This document shows positions 25,950-34,999 of a DNA stretch of 64,000 nucleotides, piece by piece. The notes under the pieces were generated by a model. The model saw only the letters and a list, made by a program, of their open reading frames with translations, was not told the origin of the DNA and did no database searches. Both the position numbers and the translations under genes were made by a program. The stretch lies in assembly GCF_001269885.1 (NCBI RefSeq), contig NZ_LHVH01000035.1, positions 372,001 to 436,000 on the forward strand. Reading direction: 5' to 3'. This stretch comes from Pseudomonas kilonensis (GTDB lineage: Bacteria; Pseudomonadota; Gammaproteobacteria; Pseudomonadales; Pseudomonadaceae). Each line of letters begins with the position of its first letter. Position 1 is the first letter of the stretch.

Positions 25950-28166
25950 TTAACGAACCGCCAACACCGGGCTGCTCAAGCGCTCGAGCAACGTCGCCTG
26001 GGCGCTGCGCGGGTTCTGGTTGCCGGTCGGCGTGTTGCGGATGTAACGGCCATCCGACTGCAGGCTCCAGCTGTGGGTGTTGTCGGTCAGGTAGCTTTCC
26101 AGCTCCTTCTTGACCCGCAGGATCAGCTTCTTGCCTTCCACCGGGAAGCAGGTCTCGACCCGCTTGTCGAGGTTGCGCTCCATCCAGTCGGCGCTGGACA
26201 GGAACATCTGCTCCTCACCGCCGTTGAGGAAGTAGAACACCCGCGTATGCTCCAGGAACCGCCCGATGATCGAGCGGACATGGATGTTGTGGGACACCCC
26301 CGGAATGCCTGGCCGCAGGCAGCACATGCCCCGCACCACCAGATCGATGCGCACGCCCGACTGGCTGGCCTTGTACAACGCACGAATGATCTTCGGGTCG
26401 GTCAGCGAGTTGAACTTGGCAATGATGTGGGCCGGCTTGCCGTCCAGGGCGAACTGCGTCTCCCGGGCGATCATGTCGAGCATGCCCTTTTTCAGGGTGA
26501 ACGGCGCATGCAGCAGCTTCTTCATGCGCAGGGTCTTGCCCATGCCGATCAACTGGCTGAACAGCTTGCCGACGTCTTCGCACAAGGCATCGTCGGAGGT
26601 CAGCAGGCTGTAGTCGGTGTACAGGCGGGCGTTGGCAGCGTGGTAGTTGCCGGTGCCCAAGTGGGCGTAACGCACGATCTCACCGGCTTCACGGCGCAGG
26701 ATGAGCATCATCTTGGCGTGGGTCTTGAAGCCGACCACGCCATAGATCACCACCGCACCGGCCGCTTGCAGGCGGCTGGCCAGTTGCAGGTTGGATTCCT
26801 CGTCGAAGCGGGCGCGCAATTCGATCACGGCCGTGACTTCCTTGCCATTTCGCGCCGCGTCCACCAGGGCATCGACGATTTCCGAGTTGGCGCCGCTGCG
26901 GTACAGGGTCTGGCGCACCGCCAGGACGTGGGGGTCCTTGGCGGCCTGGCGCAGCAGGTCGACCACCGGCGTGAACGACTCGAACGGGTGCAACAGCAGG
27001 ATGTCCTGCTTGCTGATCACGCTGAAAATGTTCTCGCTGTTTTGCAGCAGTTTCGGGATCTGCGGCGTGAACGGCAGGTATTGCAGTTCCGGGTGGCTGT
27101 CCAGGCCGGTGATGCTGAACAGTCGGGTCAGGTTGACCGGGCCGTTGACCTGGTACAGCTCGGTCTCATGCAGGTTGAACTGTTTGAGCAGGTAGTCGGA
27201 CAGGTGTTTGGGGCAGGTATCGGCCACCTCCAGGCGCACCGCATCACCGTAGCGACGGGAGAACAGCTCGCCGCGCAGGGCGCGGGCCAGGTCTTCGACG
27301 TCCTCGGTGTCCACCGACAGGTCAGCGTTACGCGTCAGGCGGAACTGGTAGCAACCCTTCACCTTCATGCCCTGGAACAGGTCATCGGCGTGGGCGTGGA
27401 TCATCGACGACAGGAACACATAATTGTCGCCGGGGCCGCCGACGTCTTCCGGCACACGGATGATGCGCGGCAACAGCCGTGGCGCCGGGATGATCGCCAG
27501 GCCGGAATCGCGACCGAAGGCGTCGATGCCTTCCAACTCGACGATGAAGTTCAGGCTCTTGTTGACCAGCAGTGGGAACGGGTGCGTTGGATCGAGGCCG
27601 ATCGGGGTGATGATCGGCGCGATCTCGTCGCGGAAATAGCGGCGCACCCAGGTCTTGATCTTGGTGTTCCAGTTGCGGCGACGGATGAAGCGCACCTGGT
27701 GCTTTTCCAGCTCCGGCAACAGGATGTCGTTGAGGATCGCGTACTGCCGGTCCACATGACCGTGGACCAGTTCGCTGATGCGCGCCAGGGCCTGGTGCGG
27801 TTGCAGGCCATCGGCGCCGGCCTGTTCACGGGCGAAGGTGATCTGCTTCTTCAGGCCGGCGACGCGGATCTCGAAAAACTCATCCAGGTTGCTGGAAAAG
27901 ATCAGCAGGAATTTCAGCCGTTCCAGCAGCGGATAGGACTCGTCCAGCGCCTGCTCCAGCACGCGGATGTTGAACTGCAGTTGCGACAGCTCGCGATGGA
28001 TGTACAGGCTGCTGTCATCCAGGTTGGGAATCACAATCGCCGGGGCCGGTGCGGGCTCGACGACAGCCGGGGCAGCAGGCTCCAACGCTGGCGGTGTCTC
28101 GGCAACCTGCTCGACCACGGGTTGAGCGTCTTTTACGGCAACTTCGGAGAGTCCTTCGGTATTCAT
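25950..28166 (-). CDS. ppk: Polyphosphate kinase 1 (738 aa)
   Basis: Makes polyphosphate reversibly from ATP. Four-domain PPK1 with YIHRELSQLQFNIRVLEQAL near residue 55, and the catalytic block HLGTGNYHAANARLYTDYSL whose first histidine (about 502) is the expected phosphorylated residue. A 45-residue Ala/Pro/Val/Glu-rich N-terminal extension precedes the core, as in many Pseudomonas PPK1s. The gene starts 17 bases after the hemB stop in the same direction, so the two may be co-transcribed. Confidence 0.97.
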   Translation of the reverse strand: MNTEGLSEVAVKDAQPVVEQVAETPPALEPAAPAVVEPAPAPAIVIPNLDDSSLYIHRELSQLQFNIRVLEQALDESYPLLERLKFLLIFSSNLDEFFEIRVAGLKKQITFAREQAGADGLQPHQALARISELVHGHVDRQYAILNDILLPELEKHQVRFIRRRNWNTKIKTWVRRYFRDEIAPIITPIGLDPTHPFPLLVNKSLNFIVELEGIDAFGRDSGLAIIPAPRLLPRIIRVPEDVGGPGDNYVFLSSMIHAHADDLFQGMKVKGCYQFRLTRNADLSVDTEDVEDLARALRGELFSRRYGDAVRLEVADTCPKHLSDYLLKQFNLHETELYQVNGPVNLTRLFSITGLDSHPELQYLPFTPQIPKLLQNSENIFSVISKQDILLLHPFESFTPVVDLLRQAAKDPHVLAVRQTLYRSGANSEIVDALVDAARNGKEVTAVIELRARFDEESNLQLASRLQAAGAVVIYGVVGFKTHAKMMLILRREAGEIVRYAHLGTGNYHAANARLYTDYSLLTSDDALCEDVGKLFSQLIGMGKTLRMKKLLHAPFTLKKGMLDMIARETQFALDGKPAHIIAKFNSLTDPKIIRALYKASQSGVRIDLVVRGMCCLRPGIPGVSHNIHVRSIIGRFLEHTRVFYFLNGGEEQMFLSSADWMERNLDKRVETCFPVEGKKLILRVKKELESYLTDNTHSWSLQSDGRYIRNTPTGNQNPRSAQATLLERLSSPVLAVR

Positions 28167-28183
28167 CGCAAGTTCCTGGGAGG

Positions 28184-29197
28184 CTATTTCTGCTCTCGTA
28201 ACAATTGGGCGGCGCGCACAGCAAAGTAAGTCAGGATGCCATCAGCACCTGCGCGTTTGAAAGCGGTCAAGGACTCCAGGATCACCCCTTCGCCCAACCA
28301 GCCGTTCTGGATCGCGGCCATGTGCATCGCGTACTCGCCGCTGACCTGATAAACAAAGGTCGGCACTTTGAATTCGTCTTTGACCCGGCAAAGAATGTCG
28401 AGGTAAGGCATGCCAGGCTTGACCATGACCATGTCTGCCCCTTCTGACAAGTCAGCCGCCACTTCGTGCAAGGCTTCCTGACTGTTGGCCGGGTCCATCT
28501 GATAAGAGGCCTTGTTGGCCTTGCCCAGGTTCAGGGCCGAGCCGACCGCGTCGCGGAACGGGCCGTAATAGGCGCTGGCGTACTTGGCCGAGTAGGCCAT
28601 GATCCGCACGTTGACGTGACCGGCCACCTCGAGGGCTTCGCGGATCGCCTGGATGCGCCCGTCCATCATGTCCGACGGCGCCACCACCTGGGCTCCGGCC
28701 TCGGCATGGGACAAGGCCTGCCTGACCAGTGCATCGACGGTAATGTCGTTCTGCACGTAGCCTTCTTCATCGAGGATACCGTCCTGCCCGTGGGTGGTGA
28801 ACGGGTCCAGCGCCACGTCGGTGATCACCCCCAGCTCCGGGAAGCGCGCGCGCAGGGCACGGGTCGCGCGTTGGGCGATGCCTTCCGGGTTCCAGGCTTC
28901 GGCGGCGTCCAGGGACTTGAGTGTCGGCGGTGTGACCGGGAACAGCGCCAGCGCCGGAATGCCCAGCTCGACCCACTGGGCGGCTTCTTCGAGCAGCAGG
29001 TCGATGGTCAGGCGTTCCACCCCGGGCATCGACGCCACCGCTTCGCGACGGTTCTCACCGTCCAGCACGAATACCGGCAGGATCAGGTCATTGGTGGTCA
29101 GCACGTTTTCACGCACCAGCCGACGCGAGAACTCATCACGGCGGTTGCGACGCAGGCGGGTAGCAGGGAACAGACGATTGGCGGGGGTAAAGCTCAC
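28184..29197 (-). CDS. hemB: Delta-aminolevulinic acid dehydratase (porphobilinogen synthase, 337 aa)
   Basis: Condenses two 5-aminolevulinate molecules to porphobilinogen in haem synthesis. The two active-site lysine regions are present: MAYSAKYASAYYGPFRD and VMVKPGMPYLDI. The GTG start at 29197 is chosen because CAGGAG lies seven bases upstream and the resulting length matches the usual Pseudomonas protein; an ATG frame extension to 29251 shows no family similarity. The metal-site region lacks the cysteine cluster of zinc-type enzymes, consistent with magnesium-type HemB. Confidence 0.95.
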   Translation of the reverse strand: MSFTPANRLFPATRLRRNRRDEFSRRLVRENVLTTNDLILPVFVLDGENRREAVASMPGVERLTIDLLLEEAAQWVELGIPALALFPVTPPTLKSLDAAEAWNPEGIAQRATRALRARFPELGVITDVALDPFTTHGQDGILDEEGYVQNDITVDALVRQALSHAEAGAQVVAPSDMMDGRIQAIREALEVAGHVNVRIMAYSAKYASAYYGPFRDAVGSALNLGKANKASYQMDPANSQEALHEVAADLSEGADMVMVKPGMPYLDILCRVKDEFKVPTFVYQVSGEYAMHMAAIQNGWLGEGVILESLTAFKRAGADGILTYFAVRAAQLLREQK

Positions 29198-29402
29198 GGC
29201 AGACTCCTGAGCCCGTGCTGACGGGCGAGCGTGACAGTTATAAGCGCCCATTATGACGAAGACATTACAGTTATGTGCACCTGCGTCCTGTCGTCGCAGT
29301 TATTGTCATTGTAGGAATTGTTCACGTCGAGACACATTTCGATACTTTCCTGAATGTGCCTGAAGGGTTAGGCTGCGCGTTCATTTCGCCAGCACCCAGA
29401 CA

Positions 29403-30026
29403 ATGCTCCAACAATTTCTGCATGACTTCGGCTACTTGGCCCTGTTTATCGGCACGTTCTTCGAAGGCGAAACTATCCTCGTGCTCGCAGGTTTCCTGGC
29501 GTTCCGTGGCTACATGGACATCAACCTGGTCGTCGTCGTGGCGTTCTGCGGCAGCTACGCGGGCGATCAGCTGTGGTATTTCCTGGGGCGCAAGCACGGC
29601 CGCAAGCTCTTGGCGCGCAAGCCGCGCTGGCAGTTGATGGGGGATCGGGCACTGGAGCACATTCGCCGGCATCCGGACATCTGGGTCCTGAGCTTCCGTT
29701 TCGTCTATGGCCTGCGCACGGTGATGCCGGTGGCGATCGGCCTGTCAGGTTACCCGCCGGGTCGCTACCTGTTGCTCAACGGCATCGGTGCAGCGATCTG
29801 GGCCACGGCATTGGCCGCTGCCGCGTACCACTTTGGCGCGGTGCTCGAGGGCATGCTGGGCAGTATCAAGAAGTATGAGTTGTGGGTACTCGGCACGCTG
29901 CTGGTGCTGGGCCTGCTCCTGTGGCTGCGCCGACGCATCAAGAATGCCCGGCTGGCCAGGAAAGTCCTCGAAGCCGAGCGCCTGGAGCAAGCCAGGTCCG
30001 GCGAACCTACGACGCCAACCGAGTAA
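29403..30026 (+). CDS. DedA-family inner-membrane protein (207 aa)
   Basis: DedA/SNARE-associated (VTT) proteins have been linked to phospholipid scrambling (undecaprenyl phosphate or PE). Motifs FFEGETILVLAGFLA, FCGSYAGDQLWYFLGRKHGR and RFVYGLRTVMPVAIGLS include the acidic and basic membrane residues conserved in the family. Several predicted helices, then a basic cytoplasmic tail with a short helical end. It overlaps the convergent hydroxylase gene by 20 bases. Confidence 0.93.
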   Translation: MLQQFLHDFGYLALFIGTFFEGETILVLAGFLAFRGYMDINLVVVVAFCGSYAGDQLWYFLGRKHGRKLLARKPRWQLMGDRALEHIRRHPDIWVLSFRFVYGLRTVMPVAIGLSGYPPGRYLLLNGIGAAIWATALAAAAYHFGAVLEGMLGSIKKYELWVLGTLLVLGLLLWLRRRIKNARLARKVLEAERLEQARSGEPTTPTE

Positions 30027-31254
30027 ACCGGGTACGGCAGCAATACAGCCCGATGCCGCTGAGCAGGCTGTAGCTGAGCAGCCCGGCCCAGGCCCCATGG
30101 CTCATCACAGCGCTGGCCGGCCACAACCCGGCCAGTGGCGCCAGCCATACCAGCGGCACGTTCGAGGCCAGTCGCAACAGCTCCAGCCGCAACGCCCACG
30201 GGCGATTCTCCAGGGCCACGCCCAACACGAACAGACCGAACGCCACCGCCCCCCAACCCAGCACCAGGGCGGTGACCGGCAGGCTGGTTTCAAGGTTCAT
30301 CAGATAACTGCCCAAGGCAATGTAGGCGCAGAACTGCAGCCCCACGTACCACTGCTGGCGCGGGTCCAACGGCACTTCGAACTTGCGGAACTGGCTCAGG
30401 TCCGGCTTGTTCAGCGGATACCTGGCCGCGACGTCCGTCGGACGCCAACCGGTGGGCATGAACCAGATCCGCAACTTGTCCCACCAGCGCTCGGCCCGCC
30501 GCGCATCGGCCCACAGCTGTGCATAGAACTGCAGGTTGGCCCACAGCGGATTCCAGCTTGCCAGCGGCGTGGTCACGCCGAAAATCACCGGTTCGTTGGT
30601 GTCTTCTTCCTGGAAGGTGCCAAACAGACGGTCCCAAATAATGAACACCCCGCCGTAGTTGCGATCCATGTAGAGAGGGTTCTGTGCATGGTGGGCACGA
30701 TGATTGGACGGCGTGACGAAGCACCACTCCAGCCAGCCGAGCTTGGGAATGTGCTGGGTGTGGACCCAGAACTGGTACAGCAGATTCAACGCCGCGACGC
30801 TGACGAAGACCACCAGCGGCACGCCCAGTACGGCGAGCGGGACGTAGAAGATCCAGCTCAGCAGGAACCCGGTGCTGGTCTGGCGCAACGCGGTGGAGAG
30901 GTTGTAGTCCTCGCTCTGGTGGTGCACCGAATGGGCCGCCCAGAGGATGTTGCGCTCATGGCCCATGCGGTGCAGCCAGTAGTAACAGAAGTCGTAGAAC
31001 ACGAAAGCGAACACCCAGGTCCAGGCCTGGTCGGCGGGCCATTCAATCACCGCCAAGTGTTCGACTGCGAAGGCGTAAGTGACAAGTCCCACGCCCTTGG
31101 TCAGCAAACCGGTGGTGGTCGACAGCACGCCGGTGCTCAAGCTGTTGATCGCGTCTGCCACGCGGTAGTGGCTCACGCCGCGCCAGCGATCGGCCAGCAA
31201 CTCGACGGCGATCAGCACGAAGAAGAACGGCACGGCATACAGGATGAAATTCAT
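30007..31254 (-). CDS. Sterol desaturase / fatty-acid hydroxylase family membrane protein (415 aa)
   Basis: Membrane di-iron oxygenase with the three histidine clusters: HRMGHERNILWAAHSVHH (two clusters) and NHRAHHAQNP. The pattern is closest to the alkylglycerol monooxygenase-like branch of the family, so an ether-lipid or fatty-acyl substrate is plausible but unproven. Several helices flank the catalytic part, and a C-terminal set of four helices makes the protein longer than minimal members. It is convergent to dedA with overlapping 3' ends. Confidence 0.9.
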   Translation of the reverse strand: MNFILYAVPFFFVLIAVELLADRWRGVSHYRVADAINSLSTGVLSTTTGLLTKGVGLVTYAFAVEHLAVIEWPADQAWTWVFAFVFYDFCYYWLHRMGHERNILWAAHSVHHQSEDYNLSTALRQTSTGFLLSWIFYVPLAVLGVPLVVFVSVAALNLLYQFWVHTQHIPKLGWLEWCFVTPSNHRAHHAQNPLYMDRNYGGVFIIWDRLFGTFQEEDTNEPVIFGVTTPLASWNPLWANLQFYAQLWADARRAERWWDKLRIWFMPTGWRPTDVAARYPLNKPDLSQFRKFEVPLDPRQQWYVGLQFCAYIALGSYLMNLETSLPVTALVLGWGAVAFGLFVLGVALENRPWALRLELLRLASNVPLVWLAPLAGLWPASAVMSHGAWAGLLSYSLLSGIGLYCCRTRFTRLAS

Positions 31255-31377
31255 GACGCAACCCGGGCATGCAAGGCAGGGAGATAGTCGGCAGATTAGG
31301 TGTAGCTGCCCGATCCCCCTATGGCAACGAGTGACAAATTAGTAGACATTTAACGCCATGAATCTGGAGAAAAGCCC

Positions 31378-32046
31378 ATGAGCAAAAAAATTGCAGTGAT
31401 CCTTTCCGGCTGTGGCGTGTATGACGGCGCCGAGATCCACGAAAGCGTGATCACCTTGCTGCGCCTCGATCAGCGTGGAGCACAGGTCCAGTGCTTCGCC
31501 CCCAACATTGCCCAACTGCATGTGATCAATCACCTGACCGGCGAGGAAATGCCCGAGAGCCGCAACGTGCTGGTGGAATCGGCACGGATCGCCCGCGGCA
31601 ACGTGAAGGACTTGCGTGAAGCCAGCGCTGAGGATTTCGACGCCCTGATCGTACCCGGTGGTTTTGGCGCGGCGAAAAACCTCTCCAACTTTGCCGTCGA
31701 AGGCGCTGGCTGCACAGTCCAGCCAGAGCTCCTGGCACTGACCGAGGCCTTTGCCGAGGCCGGCAAACCGGTCGGGCTGATCTGCATCTCCCCGGCCCTG
31801 GCGGCGAAGATCTACGGCCCGGGTGTGGTCTGCACCATCGGCAACGATGTCGACACGGCCGCCGCCGTGACCAAAATGGGGGGTACTCACGAGGACTGCG
31901 CCGTCACCGACATCGTCGAAGACCGCGCGCGCAAACTGGTCAGTACCCCGGCCTACATGCTGGCGCAGAACATCAGCGAAGCGGCTTCAGGCATCAACAA
32001 GCTGGTGGACCGGGTGTTGGAGCTAACGCACGAGAACGACGCCTGA
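31378..32046 (+). CDS. elbB: Isoprenoid biosynthesis glyoxalase ElbB (222 aa)
   Basis: DJ-1/PfpI-superfamily class I glutamine amidotransferase-like protein. The start MSKKIAVILSGCGVYDG, the nucleophile-elbow region VGLICISPALAAK and PGGFGAAKNLSNFA are the ElbB pattern. E. coli ElbB has glyoxalase activity and was named for an effect on isoprenoid pathways; the role in pseudomonads is uncertain. GGAG twelve bases upstream provides the ribosome binding site. Confidence 0.93.
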   Translation: MSKKIAVILSGCGVYDGAEIHESVITLLRLDQRGAQVQCFAPNIAQLHVINHLTGEEMPESRNVLVESARIARGNVKDLREASAEDFDALIVPGGFGAAKNLSNFAVEGAGCTVQPELLALTEAFAEAGKPVGLICISPALAAKIYGPGVVCTIGNDVDTAAAVTKMGGTHEDCAVTDIVEDRARKLVSTPAYMLAQNISEAASGINKLVDRVLELTHENDA

Positions 32047-32059
32047 CATCACAACAACC

Positions 32060-32153
32060 CTTGTGGGAGCGGGCTTGCTCGCGAAAGCGGTGTATCAGCC
32101 ACTCGATGGGCCAACTGAACCGACGCCTTCGCGAGCAAGCCCGCTCCCACAAG
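32060..32153. repeat. REP-type palindromic repeat pair (family A)
   Basis: CTTGTGGGAGCGGGCTTGCT and its inverted partner AGCAAGCCCGCTCCCACAAG flank a 50-base spacer. It sits between the 3' ends of elbB and the DUF188 gene. Confidence 0.85.
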
Positions 32154-32169
32154 GGGATTGAGGCAAGAC

Positions 32170-32625
32170 TCAGGAAATCCGGGTCAGGCGCGTCAGGATC
32201 CGATCCAGCGCATTGGCAAACCCCTGCTTGTCCCGCTCGCTGTACGCCGCCGGGCCGCCGCCCATGTGGCCCTGTTCGCGCAAATCGGTGAACAGGTTGC
32301 GCACCGCCAGTCGGTCGCCCATGTTCTGTGCATCGAACTCCTTGCCTCGCGGATCCAGCGCGGCAACGCCCTTCTTCACCAACCGGTCGGCCAAGGGCAC
32401 GTCGCTACAGATCACCAATTCACCCGGTTCGGCGTGCTCCACCAGGTAATCGTCCGCCGCATCAGGGCCACTGGGCACCACGATCAGCTTCACACAGGCC
32501 AGCCCAGGCTTGATCTGCGGCTGACCGGCCACCAGCACCACCTCGAACCTGCGCTTCAAGGCGAACTTGACCACCAGTTCCTTCGCGGCCTTGGGGCAGG
32601 CGTCGGCGTCGATCCATACGCGCAT
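32170..32625 (-). CDS. YaiI/YqxD family (DUF188) protein (151 aa)
   Basis: Small cytosolic protein with a PIN-like fold predicted for the family. The start MRVWIDADACPKAAKELV and later VICSDVPLADRLVKKG carry conserved aspartates suited to metal binding, as in nucleases, but activity is not established. Full family length. It is flanked on both sides by REP repeats. Confidence 0.9.
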   Translation of the reverse strand: MRVWIDADACPKAAKELVVKFALKRRFEVVLVAGQPQIKPGLACVKLIVVPSGPDAADDYLVEHAEPGELVICSDVPLADRLVKKGVAALDPRGKEFDAQNMGDRLAVRNLFTDLREQGHMGGGPAAYSERDKQGFANALDRILTRLTRIS

Positions 32626-32651
32626 TGAATGGTTTCCTCTAGATTAAAAGC

Positions 32652-32770
32652 ATCGCGGGCAAGCCTTGCTCCCACACAAGCCTTGCTCCCACACAAGCCT
32701 TGCTCCCACAAGCCTTGCTCCCATAGCCTGTGGGAGAAAAGCTTGTGTGGGAGCAAGGCTTGCCCGCGAT
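32652..32770. repeat. Expanded REP (family A) with four tandem half-units
   Basis: A normal left arm (CGCGGGCAAGCCTTGCTCCC) is followed by extra copies of AAGCCTTGCTCCCACAC at 32661, 32678, 32695 and 32710 (17, 17, 15 and about 15 bases), before CCTGTGGGAG and the right arm GTGTGGGAGCAAGGCTTGCC. The other repeats of this family in the window have one copy per arm. The arrangement looks like local slippage of one half-element. Confidence 0.85.
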
Positions 32771-32791
32771 TATGAGCGCAGCGAATGCTTT

Positions 32792-34690
32792 TCAGGAAAC
32801 CTGGACCCGACGCTTATCCACCACCCAACTGCGCCCATACAGCACCACAATCACCAGGATCGCCACCACTTGAGCGGCCAGCGAATAGGCATCGGCATGA
32901 ATACCCAGCCAGTCGAAGTCGAAGAACGCCACCGGATGGGTGCCGAAGATCCCGGCCTCCTGCAACGCCTTCACGCCGTGACCGGCAAATACCACCGACA
33001 GCGCGCACAGCAACGCGGCATTGATGCTGAAGAACAACGCCAGCGGCAGTTTCGCCGAGCCGCGCAGGATCACCCAGGCCAGCCCCACCAGCAACACCAG
33101 CGCCGTCGCGCCACCGGCCAACACCGCGTTGTGCCCGGCGGGGCCCGCTTGCAGCCACAGGGTTTCGTAGAACAGGATCACTTCGAACAGTTCGCGATAG
33201 ACCGAGAAGAACGCCAGGATCGCAAAACCAAAACGCCCACCGCCGCCCACCAGGCTGCTCTTGATGTAGTCCTGCCAGGCCGCTGCGTGGCGACGGTCGT
33301 GCATCCACACACCCAGCCACAGCACCATCACACTGGCGAACAACGCCGTCGCGCCTTCAAGCAGCTCGCGCTGGGCGCCGCTGACGTCGATCACATACGC
33401 CGCCAGCCCCCAGGTCGCCAGGCCAGCCAACAGCGCCAGGCCCCAACCAACGTTGACACTGCGCACCGCCGACTGCTGGCCGGTGTTACGCAGGAACGCC
33501 AGGATCGCCGCCAGCACCAGGATCGCTTCCAGCCCTTCGCGCAGCAAAATCAGCAACCCGGAGATGTAGCTCAGCGACCAGCTCAAGCCATCACCGCCCA
33601 GCAAGCCGGCAGACGCCTTCAACTTGGCCTTGGCCGCGTCCAGACGCTGTACCGCCTGCTCCACCGGCAAACCATCCTGCAACGACTGACGATAGGCCAT
33701 CAGGGCCTTTTCGGTGTCCTTGCGCACGTTGGCATCGACGTTATCCAGCGAGCTTTCCACCAGCTCGAAACCTTCCAGGTAAGCCGCTACCGACAGGTCG
33801 TAGGCCTGGTCATGGTCGCCTGCGCGATACGCCGCGATGCTTTTATCCAGGGTGGCGGCCGTGTAGTCGAGCAACTGCGCCGGGCCACGTTGCACCTGCG
33901 GCGGCTGGGCGCGCTGGGCACGGAATGTCGCCGCCGCTGCGGGGCCTTGCGCGACGAGGACTTCGGCCGGGGTCTGGCGCGCCAGGTCAGCGAGGTTGAA
34001 GACCTGTTCACTTTTGGCAGCGGCCGGGTCGGCGCTGAAGCTGGCGATGTAGGTCGCCAGGTCCCAGCGTTGACGGTCGTCGAGCTGATCGGCGAAGGCC
34101 GGCATGTCGGTGCCTTCAATGCCCATGCCGACGGTGTTGTAGATCGCATAGAGACTCAGGCGGTCCAGGCGCTGGGCATCCCGCATGTTGGCGGGCGGCG
34201 GTTCCATGCCGACACCGGCTGGACCGTCGCCGGCACCGTTGGCCCCATGGCACACCGAGCAATTCTGGGCATACAGCGGCGCACCACGGGAGGGATCGGG
34301 GGTGATGACCGGCGCCTGGCTGACTTCATATGCCACCGCCAGCTTGGCCCCCAGTTGCCGCGCCAGGCGCGCGACATCGCCGCCCTCCTGGCGCTGGGTG
34401 ATCGCACTGCGCAAGGTGCTGATGCCTTGGACCAGCTCAGTCTTTTCCGGCTTGGCCGGTAGCCCGGCGACCAACCCCTCCAGCACCTGGGTAAATTCCA
34501 GCTGCTCGCGATATTCCCCGTCGTCGATGACCTTGCCCGCCTCGACCGTCGCCGGGTAATCCGCCCCGATGTAATCCAGCAAATGCAGCGCCTGGGGGGC
34601 ACTCTCGACGGTATCGGCCAGCAGCGAAGTGCTGCATAGCGCAAGCAATGGCAGCACAAGCCAGGCCAGGAAACGGAACGGCACAGTCAT
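32792..34690 (-). CDS. FTR1-family iron permease with N-terminal cytochrome c domain (632 aa)
   Basis: Signal peptide (to about residue 25, LLADTVES), then a helical region, a class I cytochrome c domain with haem motif CSVCH (near 143) and a distal methionine candidate in GTDMPAFADQL, a helical linker, and the FTR1 membrane part with two iron-ligand motifs, REGLEAILVL and YRELFEVILFYE. FTR1 proteins import ferric iron after oxidation of Fe(II), so the attached cytochrome could take the electron. The start at 34690 gives the signal peptide; the open frame upstream has no similarity. I see no Fur box before it. Confidence 0.9.
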   Translation of the reverse strand: MTVPFRFLAWLVLPLLALCSTSLLADTVESAPQALHLLDYIGADYPATVEAGKVIDDGEYREQLEFTQVLEGLVAGLPAKPEKTELVQGISTLRSAITQRQEGGDVARLARQLGAKLAVAYEVSQAPVITPDPSRGAPLYAQNCSVCHGANGAGDGPAGVGMEPPPANMRDAQRLDRLSLYAIYNTVGMGIEGTDMPAFADQLDDRQRWDLATYIASFSADPAAAKSEQVFNLADLARQTPAEVLVAQGPAAAATFRAQRAQPPQVQRGPAQLLDYTAATLDKSIAAYRAGDHDQAYDLSVAAYLEGFELVESSLDNVDANVRKDTEKALMAYRQSLQDGLPVEQAVQRLDAAKAKLKASAGLLGGDGLSWSLSYISGLLILLREGLEAILVLAAILAFLRNTGQQSAVRSVNVGWGLALLAGLATWGLAAYVIDVSGAQRELLEGATALFASVMVLWLGVWMHDRRHAAAWQDYIKSSLVGGGGRFGFAILAFFSVYRELFEVILFYETLWLQAGPAGHNAVLAGGATALVLLVGLAWVILRGSAKLPLALFFSINAALLCALSVVFAGHGVKALQEAGIFGTHPVAFFDFDWLGIHADAYSLAAQVVAILVIVVLYGRSWVVDKRRVQVS

Positions 34691-34864
34691 GAATGACTCT
34701 CGGTTGGTAATAAGAAGTAACACATTGTTCACTTCCAATGGCTTTGGCTCAAGGGCCGATGTGTTTCGGGGGCCGATTTTCATCGGATTTTCATGCTTTG
34801 GAGGTGATGTCACAAAAAAGGCATTTCGAGATTGAAAAGCCATTACATAGCCAAGCGCCATGTT

Positions 34865-34870
34865 TATAAT
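34865..34870 (+). promoter_or_regulatory. Possible -10 element (TATAAT) upstream of the envelope lipoprotein genes
   Basis: TATAAT at 34865-34870 lies 130 bases before the first lipoprotein gene. A poor -35 candidate (TTACAT, 34843) is at 16-base spacing. A hairpin TCCTC-N7-GAGGA near 34907-34923 follows in the leader. The 309-base gap 34691-34999 holds no gene that I can support. Confidence 0.35.
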
Positions 34871-34999
34871 CCCGCCGCCTTCTTATTATTAGACGGCATA
34901 AAAGCTCCTCTTTTTATGAGGAACCGGCAGCGTCCCGACGCTTGTCCGTGGGATCGCTCCAGCCCGACCCGCACACCCCGGCTGTTACTCAGGGAAGAA

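Noticed and set aside
26073..28229. 718-codon open frame on the plus strand opposite ppk
   Set aside because: It mirrors ppk codon structure, has a composition typical of antisense frames in GC-rich DNA (His/Gln/Val/Asp-rich), and matches no family; ppk is unambiguous.
32661..32724. Tandem 15-17-base units considered as a CRISPR-like array
   Set aside because: No spacers, units shorter than CRISPR repeats, no cas genes; they are REP half-elements.
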